From assembly GCF_001638985.1 (NCBI RefSeq), contig NW_017265168.1, positions 348,356 to 384,906 on the forward strand: a DNA stretch of 36,551 nt, written 5' to 3'. Shown piece by piece: positions 1 through 10,571 of this stretch; position 1 is the first letter of the stretch, and every line of letters begins with the position of its first letter. The notes beneath the pieces are model-generated. The model did not search any database and had not been told where the DNA came from. It saw only the letters and a list, made by a program, of their open reading frames with translations. Both the position numbers and the translations under genes were made by a program. The DNA comes from Phycomyces blakesleeanus NRRL 1555(-) (lineage: Eukaryota > Mucoromycota > Mucoromycetes > Mucorales > Phycomycetaceae).

Positions 1-2724
1 ACCTTCTCCACCTGTGTAAACTTGTCCAAGAAGATTGATGGACGAAATCTTCTGGATTCGGTCATTCACAAACCAACAATTCCTGATTGTTGTCTTGGCA
101 CTGCAAAGAGAATCATCGTCATACTCAATTTTATAGAAATCGAGCCGACAATCATACTCGGATTTTCTCCTTGTTGTTGGTGGCTTCAAACACAATGGTA
201 GAGCAGAAAGAGGTAGAGATTCGTTGCCAAATGTTTGCTTTGAAGGCTTTTCAGTGGATTGTAGGAACGTTGGCAAGTGAAAGAATGACGGTATCAAAGG
301 ATGTGGCGAAAGTGCAGGATTATAGATTTTACAACCAGACAGCTTGAGAAAGAGAGAGAGGAGTAAAGGGCTGGTAACATTTCTGAGATGCGCTTGACAA
401 AAGTCACCATTGTAAGAACTCTCAAGAAACCTTTTCATGTAGGTATTCTCGAACCCACTCTTCTGGTTTGTCTCAAACCCTTTCAATACACCATTATAGC
501 GTTCAAAGCTAAATAGCCAAAATCCGTAAATTGGCCCAAAGTCCTCAATCGTTTCTTTTAGATGGAGATGGAGATGCATGTTTTGCGTGAATACATCTGG
601 TTTATAAAAGTCTTCACAACCAACACAGAACTCCTCCAAACTTTCGTGAGCTTTTTTGATCCCATTTTTGGTGATACTTGGCTTCGTCAATTCTCTGCAT
701 GCATCGACAAAATGGATCCAATTGCCAAGCAGATCATCTCGCAGGCGTGTCTTAAGCAGAACAGGAGAGTATATCAGGCACCATGATTTCCACTCATCTG
801 CTTTCATAAACGGAAATTTCTTTCCAATCTTTATCTTCAGAGTCGTATACCCTACAGGGAGTACCATTCTATTAGCCTCTTCCTGCATCTCTACCAAATC
901 TTTGTCATCAAGCAAATTGGTTGCAATCCAAATATCCATCATTCGTTTTGCAGTCCCGAGAAAAAGGTTGTGCATGGGATCGATAATGGTTGCACGCACT
1001 GGCTCAAAGTATACAAGTCGATGAAGCTCAGACCAACGAACACCATTCTCAATCTCCAATCGCTTTCTCTATGTCAATGTCTTTGCATTCTTCCACAGGT
1101 TTGCATGTCTGCGATTTTCTTCTTTTGTGCGGTCTACCCATTCCGAAAACTTAAGCCCAAAATAGTTTACAGCATTGGTACCATCAATACGAGCAAACTG
1201 ACGATTGCATTTGTAGCATGCACATGTGCTGTTGTGAGATGTAAACCCACACGTCTTCCTTGCAGCAGGGATGTCGCATGCAACCATCAACAGAGCGGCA
1301 TGCACCAGAGCACCTGAGCAGTTATATGTATCAGTTGTGATACCTTTATACAATAGCATAAGTTCATCAACAAGAGGACGCAAATAGTTATTGATCTCGT
1401 CGGTGCTTGCTTCTTTAGGTCCAGGCATCAATCCAACAAGAATGACATTTTCTGCCTTGTTCCACTCTTCTCTCGGCAGATTGTTAATTGTCAGGTATAT
1501 CGCACCACAAGAATATGTTACTCCATCAAATGGTTGAAACCAATCAATGTTCAGTGTCAATAGTAATGATCGTTCCTTCAAAACAAACTGGACACCATCC
1601 TCATCCACTAATTCGTTCCACATCTTTCCATCATATACATCGAATAAAGTACCGTCAACTTTTGGTTCACGATTCCATCTGTTGATCATACTCTCAAAAG
1701 AAGGACGTGTAAACATTTTTTTCAAGGTAGTTGTCAACAAGTTATAAACAAATGTGCACTTTGGAATCATGGTGTTCTTCATACTAGACTTGTAGAGATC
1801 ATTCTTACAATGCGTCTTACTACCAACTCTTTTGAAATTGCAGGATGTATGTGTGTTGTTGCTGTAATTGTACAATGTGTGACAATTACTGCATGCTACA
1901 TATTTTGATATGCCGTTTGTCAAGTCATTGTATCCTGTTATTTTCCTCAAACCCGGAATGCTTGTGGGAAGTCAGAAATCCTCTCCATAATGTTCGAGGA
2001 TTGTATTTATGAATGTAATCAAAATTATTGCGCCTTCATCCACAATGAAGCTAGAAATAAATATCACAGTGAAAACCGCAATTACTCGATGCCAAATATT
2101 CTCTGAAAGGTTTTCTGTAGACTCTGTAAGTTATCATAAAATAATATTAATTTTTTGTTTCTTTAATTCAAATCTTTTTTCTTCAATCATAGTTTATTTT
2201 TAATATTTACCCTGTTCTTGCTCTCTGTTCTGTTCTTCTTGCTCAAATTCATCTGACGACTCATATTCAGACTCATACTCTGAGGTATGCTCCTCTGTTT
2301 CAAAAAGAGATTCTTCCACCAAAAGAGGTAAGTTGGTATTGACATACTGCTCTGGTGAGGGTGCACCAACAGAGTAATTATCATCTATTGGTACCAAGTT
2401 TAAATAGAGTGCGCATTGGGTATAAAAAATAAAATACTATTACATTCAATATGTTCTTCAATTTGATCTACGTCTATATCAGCTTCACCAGTGTTTACTT
2501 TGGCTGTCAAAACTATTTGTTCTAATGGATTAGAATACATCATATAAATAAATGAAAAATTGATAACTTAATTTACCATTAATGGTTTTATCCATATTCC
2601 TGTCATTATCATTCTGGGCATGACGCTTGGCAGTTCTTTTATCTGTCATGGTGTATCTGAGATGATTGCGATTGCATCTTGTGCATTTGCAACGAACTTC
2701 ATCGGGATTGGCAATGGCAAACAT
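1..2724 (-). pseudogene. Tnp2-type transposase of element A, C-terminus outside window, two nonsense codons
   Basis: Proposed role: the DDE-type transposase that cuts and moves element A. Exon 1 starts at 2724 (MFAIANPDEV) and has a small Cys/His cluster (CKCTRC...KRH). An acidic second exon and a third exon near 2395-2215 follow, then the long catalytic exon. Visible motifs are LTLNIDWFQPF near 1550, DIPAARKTCGF with a CxxC pair near 1260, IIDPMHNLFLGTAK near 980, NMHLHLHL near 580 and FWLFSFERYNG near 510. These align in order with the intact copy at 25900-29047, including intron phases. Breaks seen: TGA at 1974-1972 and TAG at 1071-1069; otherwise the frame is open to base 1, which matches E about 130 residues before its end. 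Family assignment is firm; activity is unlikely. Confidence 0.85.
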
Positions 2725-2954
2725 TTTTTCACTTAATTTTTTTAATAATAAAGGAAGTGTGTAACAGCCGTTGCTTATTATAATTGTCTTTATTATTTTG
2801 AAAAAATTCTCTCAGGGACTCTGATATATATTAGGCCAATGATATGTCTTTAAATATATTCTCGCTGCTAAACACAGGAAATGACCTGGGTTGTAATTTT
2901 TTGGCTACTGTTATCGATAATTCCAGGTAAGTGGAATTCAATTATTTTAAGGTG

Positions 2955-2965
2955 TTTTTGCAGTG
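2955..2965 (-). repeat. Terminal inverted repeat end of element A
   Basis: The minus strand reads CACTGCAAAAA, matching the first ten bases of both ends of element E. Position just upstream of the transposase start supports it as the right terminus. It is short, so its identity rests partly on context. Confidence 0.6.
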
Positions 2966-4587
2966 TCTATGCCGTGTTGCTTAACAGACAAGAATAAAAA
3001 GATAAAACATGGTTATTATATATGTGTCTATTTATTAATAATTTTCTCTTTCTCTCATCAGCTCATTAACTCATCAGTTCATTATAAGGACATACCAACA
3101 TTAGAAATTTATCTGATAAATCTGAATAATATATTTCTTTATTTTATTCTTATATCTAATTTTGTTTATTTTCGATCTCTGTTAGTACTGCTAGCATTTT
3201 TATGTACCTAATTGAATGAATTTTCTTTAAAAATCAGTTTTCTTTAATAAGTAATAAAATCAAACTATATTCCATAATCTTTACTAATATGTTTTTTTAA
3301 CCTTTCAGAACAACAGTCAATGTGTACTATGTCTGGTTTTGATAAAAGCACTGGTAAGTAATTATACTATTTAAATTAAAAAATAAATGAATATTTATAT
3401 AATCTAATAAAAGTGAATAATTTTTTAGTCTTCTCTTATAAGTAAAATATCATAAACACCCGTTTCTTTTTGGGATTCTATCATATTGAAAGTATTCATA
3501 TATCATAATATATGAAAGAGTTTGCTATTATATTAATTATGTAGTAATTTATATATTATATTAGACTATATATTATTAAGTCATATATATTATAAGCAAA
3601 AAGCTTTTTTTTAAATAAAAACAATTTTTCTAAAACAATTTCTGCAAAAATATTTGAAATGAAGTGCAAGAAGTATTGCAGTAATATGAAATGTGTGAAT
3701 TCTATAGTTTAGTCATGCATAATTGTCCAATAGAAGTGTTTAAATTCAGAAGAGAATATATATAAATCCTGTTTTTTCTGTTAAATGATTCAATAGAATA
3801 CCATTATTTTGGTAAAACTTTTTCTCTATTAAATAATTCAATAAGATACTATTATTTCAGTAGACAGTTTTCTATCTAAGACAGATGCTTTTTTTTTATT
3901 AGACCGTCTCTTTTAAAGCAGTGTTGCTGTAACGTGGTGCCAAACAAAAAAAAAGCATGCACTTTAATTAAGGTTTTGTGTTTAATTGTTTAAAAGAACT
4001 ACACTTTTGCATATAGACAATTATGGCTTTGGAAGTTACTTGGACAACTCATATGTAATATAATATATAGAGAACGGAATATAGACATACAAAAATTTAG
4101 AATTTAATTATTCTGTTACCCAGAATTTCTTGTACTCTTCCATATGTTTAGATAAGTAATTTTTCCAGTGCAATATGACAAGAATAAAATGTGTAAATAA
4201 AAGATATAGTAAAAATATAATAATAAAAGTACTGATGCTGCGTGAAGATGTTGACAAAATGAATTATGTAAGTTGTGAAAGAGAAATATTACTAGCATAG
4301 GTGACTATGATTTCGAATGAATACAATGTAGACAAATATGTTAACAAAGAAAAAGAAAAAAGTATTGTGTGTAAAAAGAACAGGGAACGGAAACAAGATG
4401 TTTTCTGTGTACAGAAAAATTCTTCTTTTACCACCAAGGGTACAGCACCACATCAACAAATCATTGACGTCAGCCTCTCATAACTGGGGCAGCATGTTAT
4501 GACAAACTGCCAGACAAACCTACTGATCAGACTGACCTTCCGGTACTGGACATCACGACATGACCAAAAGCCAGATCTGCCCACAAC
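2966..4587. other. AT-rich stretch without a recognisable gene
   Basis: Very AT-rich sequence between the end of element A and the target duplication of the first solo LTR. Short open frames here are low-complexity or hydrophobic strings with no motif and no splice support. The only structure I can support is the imperfect tandem duplication at 3781-3877. Confidence 0.6.
3781..3877. repeat. Imperfect 48-bp tandem duplication
   Basis: Two adjacent copies begin at 3781 and 3829 (TTAAATGATTCAATAGAATA and TTAAATAATTCAATAAGATA). Both run on through a shared ATTATTT block to a TTTTCT-rich end. The period is 48 bp with several substitutions. No function is apparent. Confidence 0.6.
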
Positions 4588-4592
4588 ACATG

Positions 4593-5136
4593 TGTGGTGA
4601 TCCAGACACTCGGATGTTGGATTTATCACATATAAGAACATATTCATATTGGGATAGCGTAGTAGCTATCATCTTGTCAGTATAAAATATATATAAACAA
4701 TTAAGTAATCAGCCCAATAATTATTACAGTTAGTACTGTAGATAATATCTTAAAGATTGTTAAGATAATTATATCATACTGCCGGGTAAACTGTGTCAGA
4801 TCAATATGGAGCTAATTTAGTAGGAAGTCCTAAAGCTCTAGTATAAAAGAGAAAAGAATAGCTAAGAGCTAAAGAAGTACGATTTATGACTTGATGTCAT
4901 AATTGTAACACCGACACTAGTTAAGCAGTAAATACACTCTAATAACCAAATATAGTAAAGGAAGAAAACCTTAAGAAACTAAGACGTAATGACAAGAGCA
5001 GATTGTGTTTTCTTATAAAAAGGGACACTTTTTTTTTATGAATAAAGACAACTTATATACAGTCTCAAAGTATTTCTATACGTCTCTATTATCAAATATT
5101 TTAATTTTTCTATTGTTTCGTACCTGAAATACCACA
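4593..5136 (+). mobile_element. Solo LTR, copy 1 of a 544-bp LTR family
   Basis: Begins TGTGGTGATCC and ends ATACCACA, so it has TG...CA ends with a short terminal inversion (TGTGGT/ACCACA). It is flanked by a perfect 5-bp target duplication, ACATG, at 4588-4592 and 5137-5141. That is the mark of a complete LTR insertion that lost its interior by LTR-LTR recombination. Nearly identical to copy 3 (31560-32102) and related to copy 2 (7030-7573), the 5' LTR of the gypsy element. It contains TATA-like AT blocks near 4680 and 4842 and an AATAAA near 5040. It lies 848 bp upstream of tRNA-Trp. Confidence 0.92.
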
Positions 5137-5141
5137 ACATG

Positions 5142-5983
5142 TGACATAGTGATGTGTGTGGTGCTTGTATTTGTGTTAAATGTTGACAGGTGATGTTATC
5201 ACAGTTTTTGAGGTTTGAATGGGTTTGTAGATGTGAAATAACCTCTCTTTTCCACAAGAGAGAAAAAGACAAACTCAAAAGAGAATGTAGAATTAAAGAT
5301 AATAAAGTCAATAAGAGAGAAATAAGAGAAAAACAGTACTATTAATCAATCTTAATAGACTTGACTCAATATACTTAGATAATCAAACAAGTAAAATATC
5401 AACAGCATTAAATATTAAGAGAACTTGTTGTCAGAAAATAAGACGAAGAAAAATCAATGTTTATTAAATGCAAGTATTGAGATATTTATAGTTTTATAAT
5501 TAACTTGTTAAATAATTAAATAAAAAAATTATAAAAAAAAATATAATAAAAGTTGTATAATCAATGATCTATTAAATGTGATTTGTTCTTTACTATCATT
5601 AAGTACAAATAAAATAAAATAATTATTAAGTCATAATCATGAAGATAATTATACTTGTAAGAATATATAATAAAAATAATATTAATTCCAAGTTAATTTA
5701 TTTAGTTAAATATAATGAGAAAATAAGATACAATATGTGGTTGCCTGAAGTTATTGTTGACAGGATGATGCTTTTTTGCTGTACTCATTGGTATTTTGCT
5801 TTACAAATAGAAAATTGCTTTCTATTCAGCCTTGGCCGCCATTGGAAAATCAAAAAAATGATAATAGAATATAATTTTTTTTAGAATTACAAAGAATTTG
5901 GCAACATCACCGCACTGCTGAACAAACAAAATTTTGTAAAAAGCTAAATATTATTATAACACTATGTGTCATTAGAAACCATT
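5142..5983. other. AT-rich intergenic sequence upstream of tRNA-Trp
   Basis: No coding region, repeat or RNA is supported here. The stretch around 5430-5720 is especially AT-rich. The 81-codon open frame near 5639-5884 has biased composition, no motif and no homologous partner in the window. Confidence 0.6.
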
Positions 5984-6056
5984 GGGGGGCTAGCACAAAT
6001 GGTAGTGCGTCAGACTCCAGATCTGAAGGTTGGGCGTTCGAGTCGCTCGTCCCTCA
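5984..6056 (+). tRNA. tRNA-Trp (anticodon CCA)
   Basis: Folds as a complete cloverleaf of 73 nt without intron. The acceptor stem pairs GGGGGGC with GTCCCTC (two G-U pairs) and the discriminator is A. The D stem is GCAC/GTGC with a TGG-containing loop. The anticodon stem is TCAGA/TCTGA around loop CTCCAGA, with CCA at 6017-6019. The T stem is GGGCG/CGCTC around TTCGAGT. The core GACTCCAGATC resembles eukaryotic nuclear tRNA-Trp. A run of T's follows within about 60 bp. Confidence 0.92.
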
Positions 6057-6675
6057 TTATTAGTCAATTCGAAATAAAGCTGACATTGTTTTTGTCAGAC
6101 ATTATTTTGATGAATCCATAAAATCTTGTCATGCCCGAATTCTTGTTAGCCAATCAGGATGACGATTACACAGAATTCTCTTTTGAAAACAACAACCAGA
6201 GTGATTTCCTTTTGCTCACAAAAGAATTAGAAAGCACATAGCTTAACAAAAGTAGAATAGAAACTAAAACAGACATTTATAATGGCTGAGTAGGTTTAGA
6301 AAAGATATAAAAGAGGGTATTATTTCATTCAATAAAAGTTATCTATCTTTCTATCCTCTTTTTATTCTTTTATCTTCGTTTACGATTCCCAGTGGGTTTG
6401 ATCAATTTTGGCTGTGTTATAGCATTAGAAGAACAACTCAGATCGAAAATGACAATCTGAAAATAGTTTGTGCGCTCGATCTGGTATTTCTTTTCTGACA
6501 CTTGTAACTAAGTCGCAGAATCAATTCTACTGTGGATTGTCAAGTTTTAAGAATAGTTTTTTAGATAAGAATAAAGATGCTTTTTATTAATTATATTTCT
6601 TGACTATTTATACAAAATGATGTTTGATTTCTGGCTAAAAGAATAGCTACAATAATATGTCTTAGATGGTGGTTA
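6057..6675. other. Intergenic region with a promoter-like segment
   Basis: No gene is recognised. Around 6305-6335 there is GATATAAAAGAGGG followed by CAATAAAAG and pyrimidine-rich sequence, which looks like a TATA box and poly(A)-type signals as in an LTR. A start such as TGTTAGCC near 6147 is possible, but I find no matching end or target duplication, so an old solo LTR is only a guess. Confidence 0.3.
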
Positions 6676-7019
6676 TCCAGTAATATTCCTACAAGTATAT
6701 TTCTTATTTCCAACATCTAAAACATAGAAAAAAGACCTGTTGGCGAAGTCAAGATGTTTTATCCAAAAAAGTCAACTGTTACTGATTGCTTGTATCTTCT
6801 GATTTTGATTACCAATGTCAATTCTGACAGATTAATCACAGTATCTCTTTATGTGAAGTAACATTGTCAGAGTTAATATTGGTAATCAAAATTGGAATTT
6901 ACAAGCAACCAGTAATGATTGACTTTTTTGGATAAAAGATCTTGACTTTGCCAATTGATCTTTCATATATGTTTTAGATGTTTAAGATAATAAATATACT
7001 TATAGAAGATATTACTGAA
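6676..7019. repeat. Long foldback (inverted repeat) element, MITE-like
   Basis: Two arms of roughly 155 bp are inverted copies of each other around a loop of about 35 nt (6830-6864). Anchors: CAGTAATAT at 6678 against ATATTACTG ending at 7017; AACATCTAAAACATA against its complement near 6970; TTTTATCCAAAAAAGTCAA near 6758 against its complement near 6920; GATTTTGATTACCAAT against its complement near 6885. Many substitutions show age. It has no coding capacity. Similarity can be traced to within a few bases of the LTR at 7030. A transcript would form a long hairpin. Confidence 0.85.
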
Positions 7020-7029
7020 CAATAAGCAT

Positions 7030-7573
7030 TGTGGTGATCCAGACACTCAGATATTGAATTTATTACATATAAGAGCATATTCATATTGGGATAGTGTAGT
7101 AGCTATCATCTTGTCAGTATAAAATATATATAAATGATTAAGTAATCAAGCCAATAATAATTACAGCTAGTATTGTAAATAATATCTTAAAGATTGTTAA
7201 GATAATTATATTATACTGCTGGGTAAACTGTGTCAGAGCGATATGGAGCTAATTTAATAGGAAGTCCTAAAACTCTAGTATAAAAGAGAAAATAATAGTT
7301 AAGAGCTAAAGAAGTACAATTTATAACTTGATGTCATAATTATATCACTAACACTAATTAAGCAGTAAATACACTTTAATAACCAAATATAGTAAAGGAA
7401 GAAAGCCTTAAGAAACTAAGACGTAATGACAAGAGCATATTGTGTTTTTTTATAAAAAGAGACACATTTTATTTATGAATAAAGGACAACTTATATATAA
7501 TATCAAAGTATTTTTATATGTCTCTATTATCAAATTTATTATTTTTCTATTGTTTCATATCTGAAATACTATA
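7030..7573 (+). repeat. 5' LTR of the gypsy element (LTR copy 2)
   Basis: Same 544-bp length and TGTGGTGATCC start as the two solo LTRs, but its end reads ACTATA where the others have ACCACA. Differences from copy 1 are mostly C to T or G to A. Every CpG I compared in copy 1 is changed here, for example GCGTAG to GTGTAG, CTCGG to CTCAG and TACGTC to TATGTC. Gag begins about 100 bp downstream. The left 5 bp are AGCAT; the partner duplication would lie past the lost 3' end. Confidence 0.88.
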
Positions 7574-7676
7574 TTTTTTACTTTGAATTCTAGAAATATC
7601 TCAACAATCTGCTGTCAACTCTGGTGTCATTCCTTCTCCTTCTGCTGCTAGTTCTGCTGACCACAATGATGATACC

Positions 7677-8870
7677 ATGATGACTCCCTCAGGTTCTGAG
7701 GACGGTGCCTCTGATTCTGAAAAAGGTTCTTCTGGTTCTGATGATGGCTGTTCTAGTTATAAAGATGTCAATTCTCTTTGCATTCATTTGGATAACTCTG
7801 GAGTCAGAGTTAACAACAACCTTGTAGTCACAATGGAGATGTTGCTGGCTTCTGCTGAGAAGGACCTCAACACAAAGAAGAGCAACTACTACGCTGCTCT
7901 AGACCACTACTTGGGTGTTTCCAAGAGGGATCCCACCTCTACTGCTGCCAAGTCTGCTTCCAAGAGTGCCAGGAAAGTACAAGAACTGTTTGCTGAGGCT
8001 GAGCAAATCCTCAAGAACCTCAAGGCTTCCACTGCTCATGCTTCCAAGCCTCATGACAAGAAAAGCACTCTGGTTCTCAGTAATATACCTTTCCTGCAAT
8101 TGCGTTCTGAGAATCTTCTGGTGAAGGCCAACCATGATGTGTTCAATTCAGTATATGACTTCTGCCAAGAGTTTACCACAGTCTTGGAAGCATACTCTCT
8201 GTCCTTAGATTCCTGCTAGGAACGTCTGTTGCCCACTTGTCTGAACAAGGAATAACAATTGTGGTTTGAGAACAAGCTCAAAGGCAAGGCCTACAACTGG
8301 AAGGAGACCAAAAGCATTCTTCTGGACCACTATGACATGCCATTTCACAAGTTCCTCAACATGGGTCGTGTCTGGTGCATGAAACAAGACAAGGATGAAT
8401 CTGCTCGTTCTTTTGGCACCAAGTTCCAAAAGTTCTACTGCCAGGCCTTGTTGGATGATAGTGTTCAATTTGTTCTCTGCTTCTGGTGAAATCTGCGTCC
8501 AGAAGTCTGGAAAGCCTGCCTCATTCCTTTGTTTGCCAACTATAGCACCAAGATGCCCTCAAAGATTGAGGAAATAATCTTGTTGGTGAGTGTCTCCACC
8601 AGTGACTCTACTGCTCTTCTCCACAGCCCTACAAACATGTATGGTTCCTCTGCCTGGTGATCGTTTGCCACCAAGCATGGTTCTTCCTCCTTCTTGTCTG
8701 GGTCTCTCAAAGGCAAGAACAAGTCTTTTGCTGGGGAGAATAGTTCCAAGATCTACAAAAAGTCCTGGGATATCAAGAAGACCATGAAGAAAAACATCTG
8801 TTTCTTGTGCAAGGCGCCTGGTCAAAGGGACACTCCTGTCCAGAACGTGAAAAGTACTTGACTAAGGTGT
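7677..8870 (+). pseudogene. Gag-like polyprotein region with zinc knuckle, gypsy element
   Basis: Proposed role: the structural protein that packages element RNA. The open frame starts with a Ser/Asp/Gly-rich acidic stretch, then a helical region. After in-frame stops TAG 8217 and TAA 8253 it continues in the same frame with the gag core (WFENKLKGKAYNWKETK, then a segment ending ESARSFGTKFQKFY). A further TGA lies near 8487 and another near 8658. A CCHC knuckle follows near 8800-8840 (CFLCKAPG then, one base shifted, KGHSCPE). Calling this gag rests on position after the LTR, the knuckle and the core composition. The start at 7677 is the first ATG after the LTR in this frame; the frame is open about 100 bp further upstream. 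Confidence 0.78.
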
Positions 8871-9589
8871 CAAGGATGGCTGTCCGCTCCTCTGCTGGTA
8901 GACCAATAAGAGCTTCCACTGTGGTTGAGGGGAGTCCCTTGTTGTCTTGCTCAGAGTACCAAGACAACACTAGTGCTCTGACCAAGATAGTGATACATTG
9001 CATGTATACTCACATTTCTGGTTGGCCCAAACATATCCTATATCTCTAAATCTTTTCGTATCAATTATGTAAACCAATTGATTAAGTAATGATCTTGGGA
9101 AGAGTATGATTGTTACAACTGGTGTAGCAATCAACTGAAAATCATAAGGATTGTAACAATAAACCCCAACAATGACTATCTACCTCTATTTCTCTCTCTT
9201 TTTTTTTATGAAGCATAGTTCATCCCAACCTCTTAGTAATAGCTTACTAATTATACTATTTTATTTATTATTGAAATATCTATATAAACATCAAAAAATG
9301 AAAGCAATAAAAAACATCCTTATACATCACTTCTATTTTCTTTTTATTTTTCTCAGGAGAACAAGCTGCCAATTGCCAATATTAAGGCTAAGGAGTTGTT
9401 AGAGGAGATTGATACATATTTCTTTTTTCTATTAATTGTTTGGGTCACTTTTTTACACAAACCAACATAATCCGTCTCAATGACATTAGATTATAAGTAT
9501 AATCTTAAAGACATGATTATTAAAAAAGATTTTAAGAACATGAGCACTGATATTACCCTTCCTATTTTGGCAAATAATTCTATTAGAAC
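8871..9589 (+). other. Eroded gag-to-protease interval of the gypsy element
   Basis: Expected to be the gag C-terminus and linker to protease. Short fragments stay open, for example 8807-9049 in the frame used after the knuckle, but stops in every frame prevent a reading I can defend. No other feature is seen. Confidence 0.4.
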
Positions 9590-10030
9590 CATCTCTATAT
9601 TGAACTGTAGGAGTCACGTTTAGTTTTGTGAACAAGAATTTTTGTTTGAAAAACAGAATAGCCATTAGTTATATCAATCACATTACTAAAGATTTGTTGA
9701 ATAAAAACAATGTTCATAAGTGTTTTATTTGTTTGGCTGATAACAATATCCAGATTAAAAGAATTAGTACTTGTGTAATCAGTGTAACTTGCAATAGTAA
9801 GACTATTCAACGCAAGTTTAAAGTGATGAATTTAACTAATAGTCATGAGTATGATTTCAGTATTGATACTGATTATATGTCTTCTCTCAGTATTGGTATT
9901 TATGGTTTATCTTTATCATATGATAATGCTGATTCAAGTGAGAAACGTAAAGAAGCCAATAGATGTTTTAATAATAAGAGTGATCTTCTTGAATCCATTG
10001 AGAGAGAAAATGAACAAAAGGAAAATAATT
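9590..10030 (+). pseudogene. Retropepsin-like protease region, gypsy element, active site altered
   Basis: In this family the protease cuts the Gag-Pol polyprotein, using an Asp-Ser/Cys-Gly active site. Near 9598-9630 the sequence reads L-N-C-R-S-H and then, one base shifted, F-S-F-V-N. This fits the family form LDCGxxxSFV with Asp to Asn, Gly to Arg and a frameshift. Downstream, a stretch of about 110 residues stays open (NKNFCLKNRIAISYINHI, then a DYMSSLSIGIYGLS segment, a plausible second half of the fold). TAG near 10030 ends the frame. Assignment is by position and pattern, so moderate. Confidence 0.6.
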
Positions 10031-10032
10031 AG

Positions 10033-10407
10033 GCTGTAAGTTCTGAACAGTTTGAGGATGCTATAGATTATATTTGTCTGTTCATTAAAGACAATCACAA
10101 TATTCCTAAGGGTTCGTTTTGTACTATATCTGAAAGTGTTGTATGTTTGGATACTTCAGAAAATGCTACGATGTTCAGAAGCCCTTATCTCATTTCTTAC
10201 AAGATGCAAGATGTAGTGGATAAACAGGTGAAAGAATAGCTGGACAACAATATAATTGAAAGAGCGTCTGCAAACACATAATGAAATACGTTTTTAACTG
10301 TTGTTAAGAAGACGAACGGTAAAGGAGAAATTACTGAATATTGTGTTTGTCATAATTCCAGATTAATTAATTGCCTGTTGGAGTCAATTGATCATATGCC
10401 TTTGCCA
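10033..10407 (+). pseudogene. N-terminal part of gypsy reverse transcriptase
   Basis: Encodes the RT finger region: MFRSPYLISYKMQD, VVDKQVKE, NNIIERASANT, NTFLTVVKKTNGKGE and finally LLESIDHMPLPR. This is the standard Ty3/gypsy order before the palm domain. TAG replaces a probable Trp after VDKQVKE, and TAA-TGA interrupt before NTFLTV. The reading is cut at PLPR by the MULE; the same codons (CCT TTG) restart at 13169. Confidence 0.85.
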
Positions 10408-10414
10408 CGATAAG

Positions 10415-10441
10415 TTTAAAATCTCAAAACTGGAAGCAGTC
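10415..10441 (+). repeat. Left terminal inverted repeat of the MULE
   Basis: Starts TTTAAAATCTCAAAACTGGA and matches the complement of 13134-13161 at all but two or three of 27 positions. Confidence 0.9.
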
Positions 10442-10571
10442 TTATATTTCCCGGACTCACTGAATTTTTTTTGGTTTGGCATTTTTTGTTTTTATTATTG
10501 TTTTTATTACTTCAGGTACATCTTTTCCTTCCTTTACACTTTCCCCTGTATTCAAAACCTTTGCACTCATA

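Larger units (their letters stand above)
1..2965 (-). mobile_element. CACTA-like (Tnp2-type) DNA transposon A, right-hand part
   Basis: The element runs off the left edge of the window. It holds a minus-strand Tnp2-type transposase with the same four-exon layout as element E at 22277-29861. Its right end is placed at 2965, where the minus strand begins CACTGCAAAAA; E starts CACTGCAAAAGG at both its ends. The distance from this end to the transposase start codon is about 240 bp, against about 810 bp in E. The left terminus and any companion gene lie outside the window, so a target duplication cannot be tested. Confidence 0.75.

Noticed and set aside
2963..3211. 82-codon open frame in the AT-rich gap
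   Set aside because: It starts with a non-ATG codon, is composed of hydrophobic residues dictated by AT content, and has no homologue or splice signal in the window.
5639..5884. 81-codon ATG frame upstream of tRNA-Trp
   Set aside because: AT-driven composition, no motif, no partner; length is expected by chance in such sequence.
7574..7600. tRNA primer-binding site after the 5' LTR
   Set aside because: No TGG follows the LTR end and no match to a tRNA 3' end could be made; self-priming or decay cannot be told apart.
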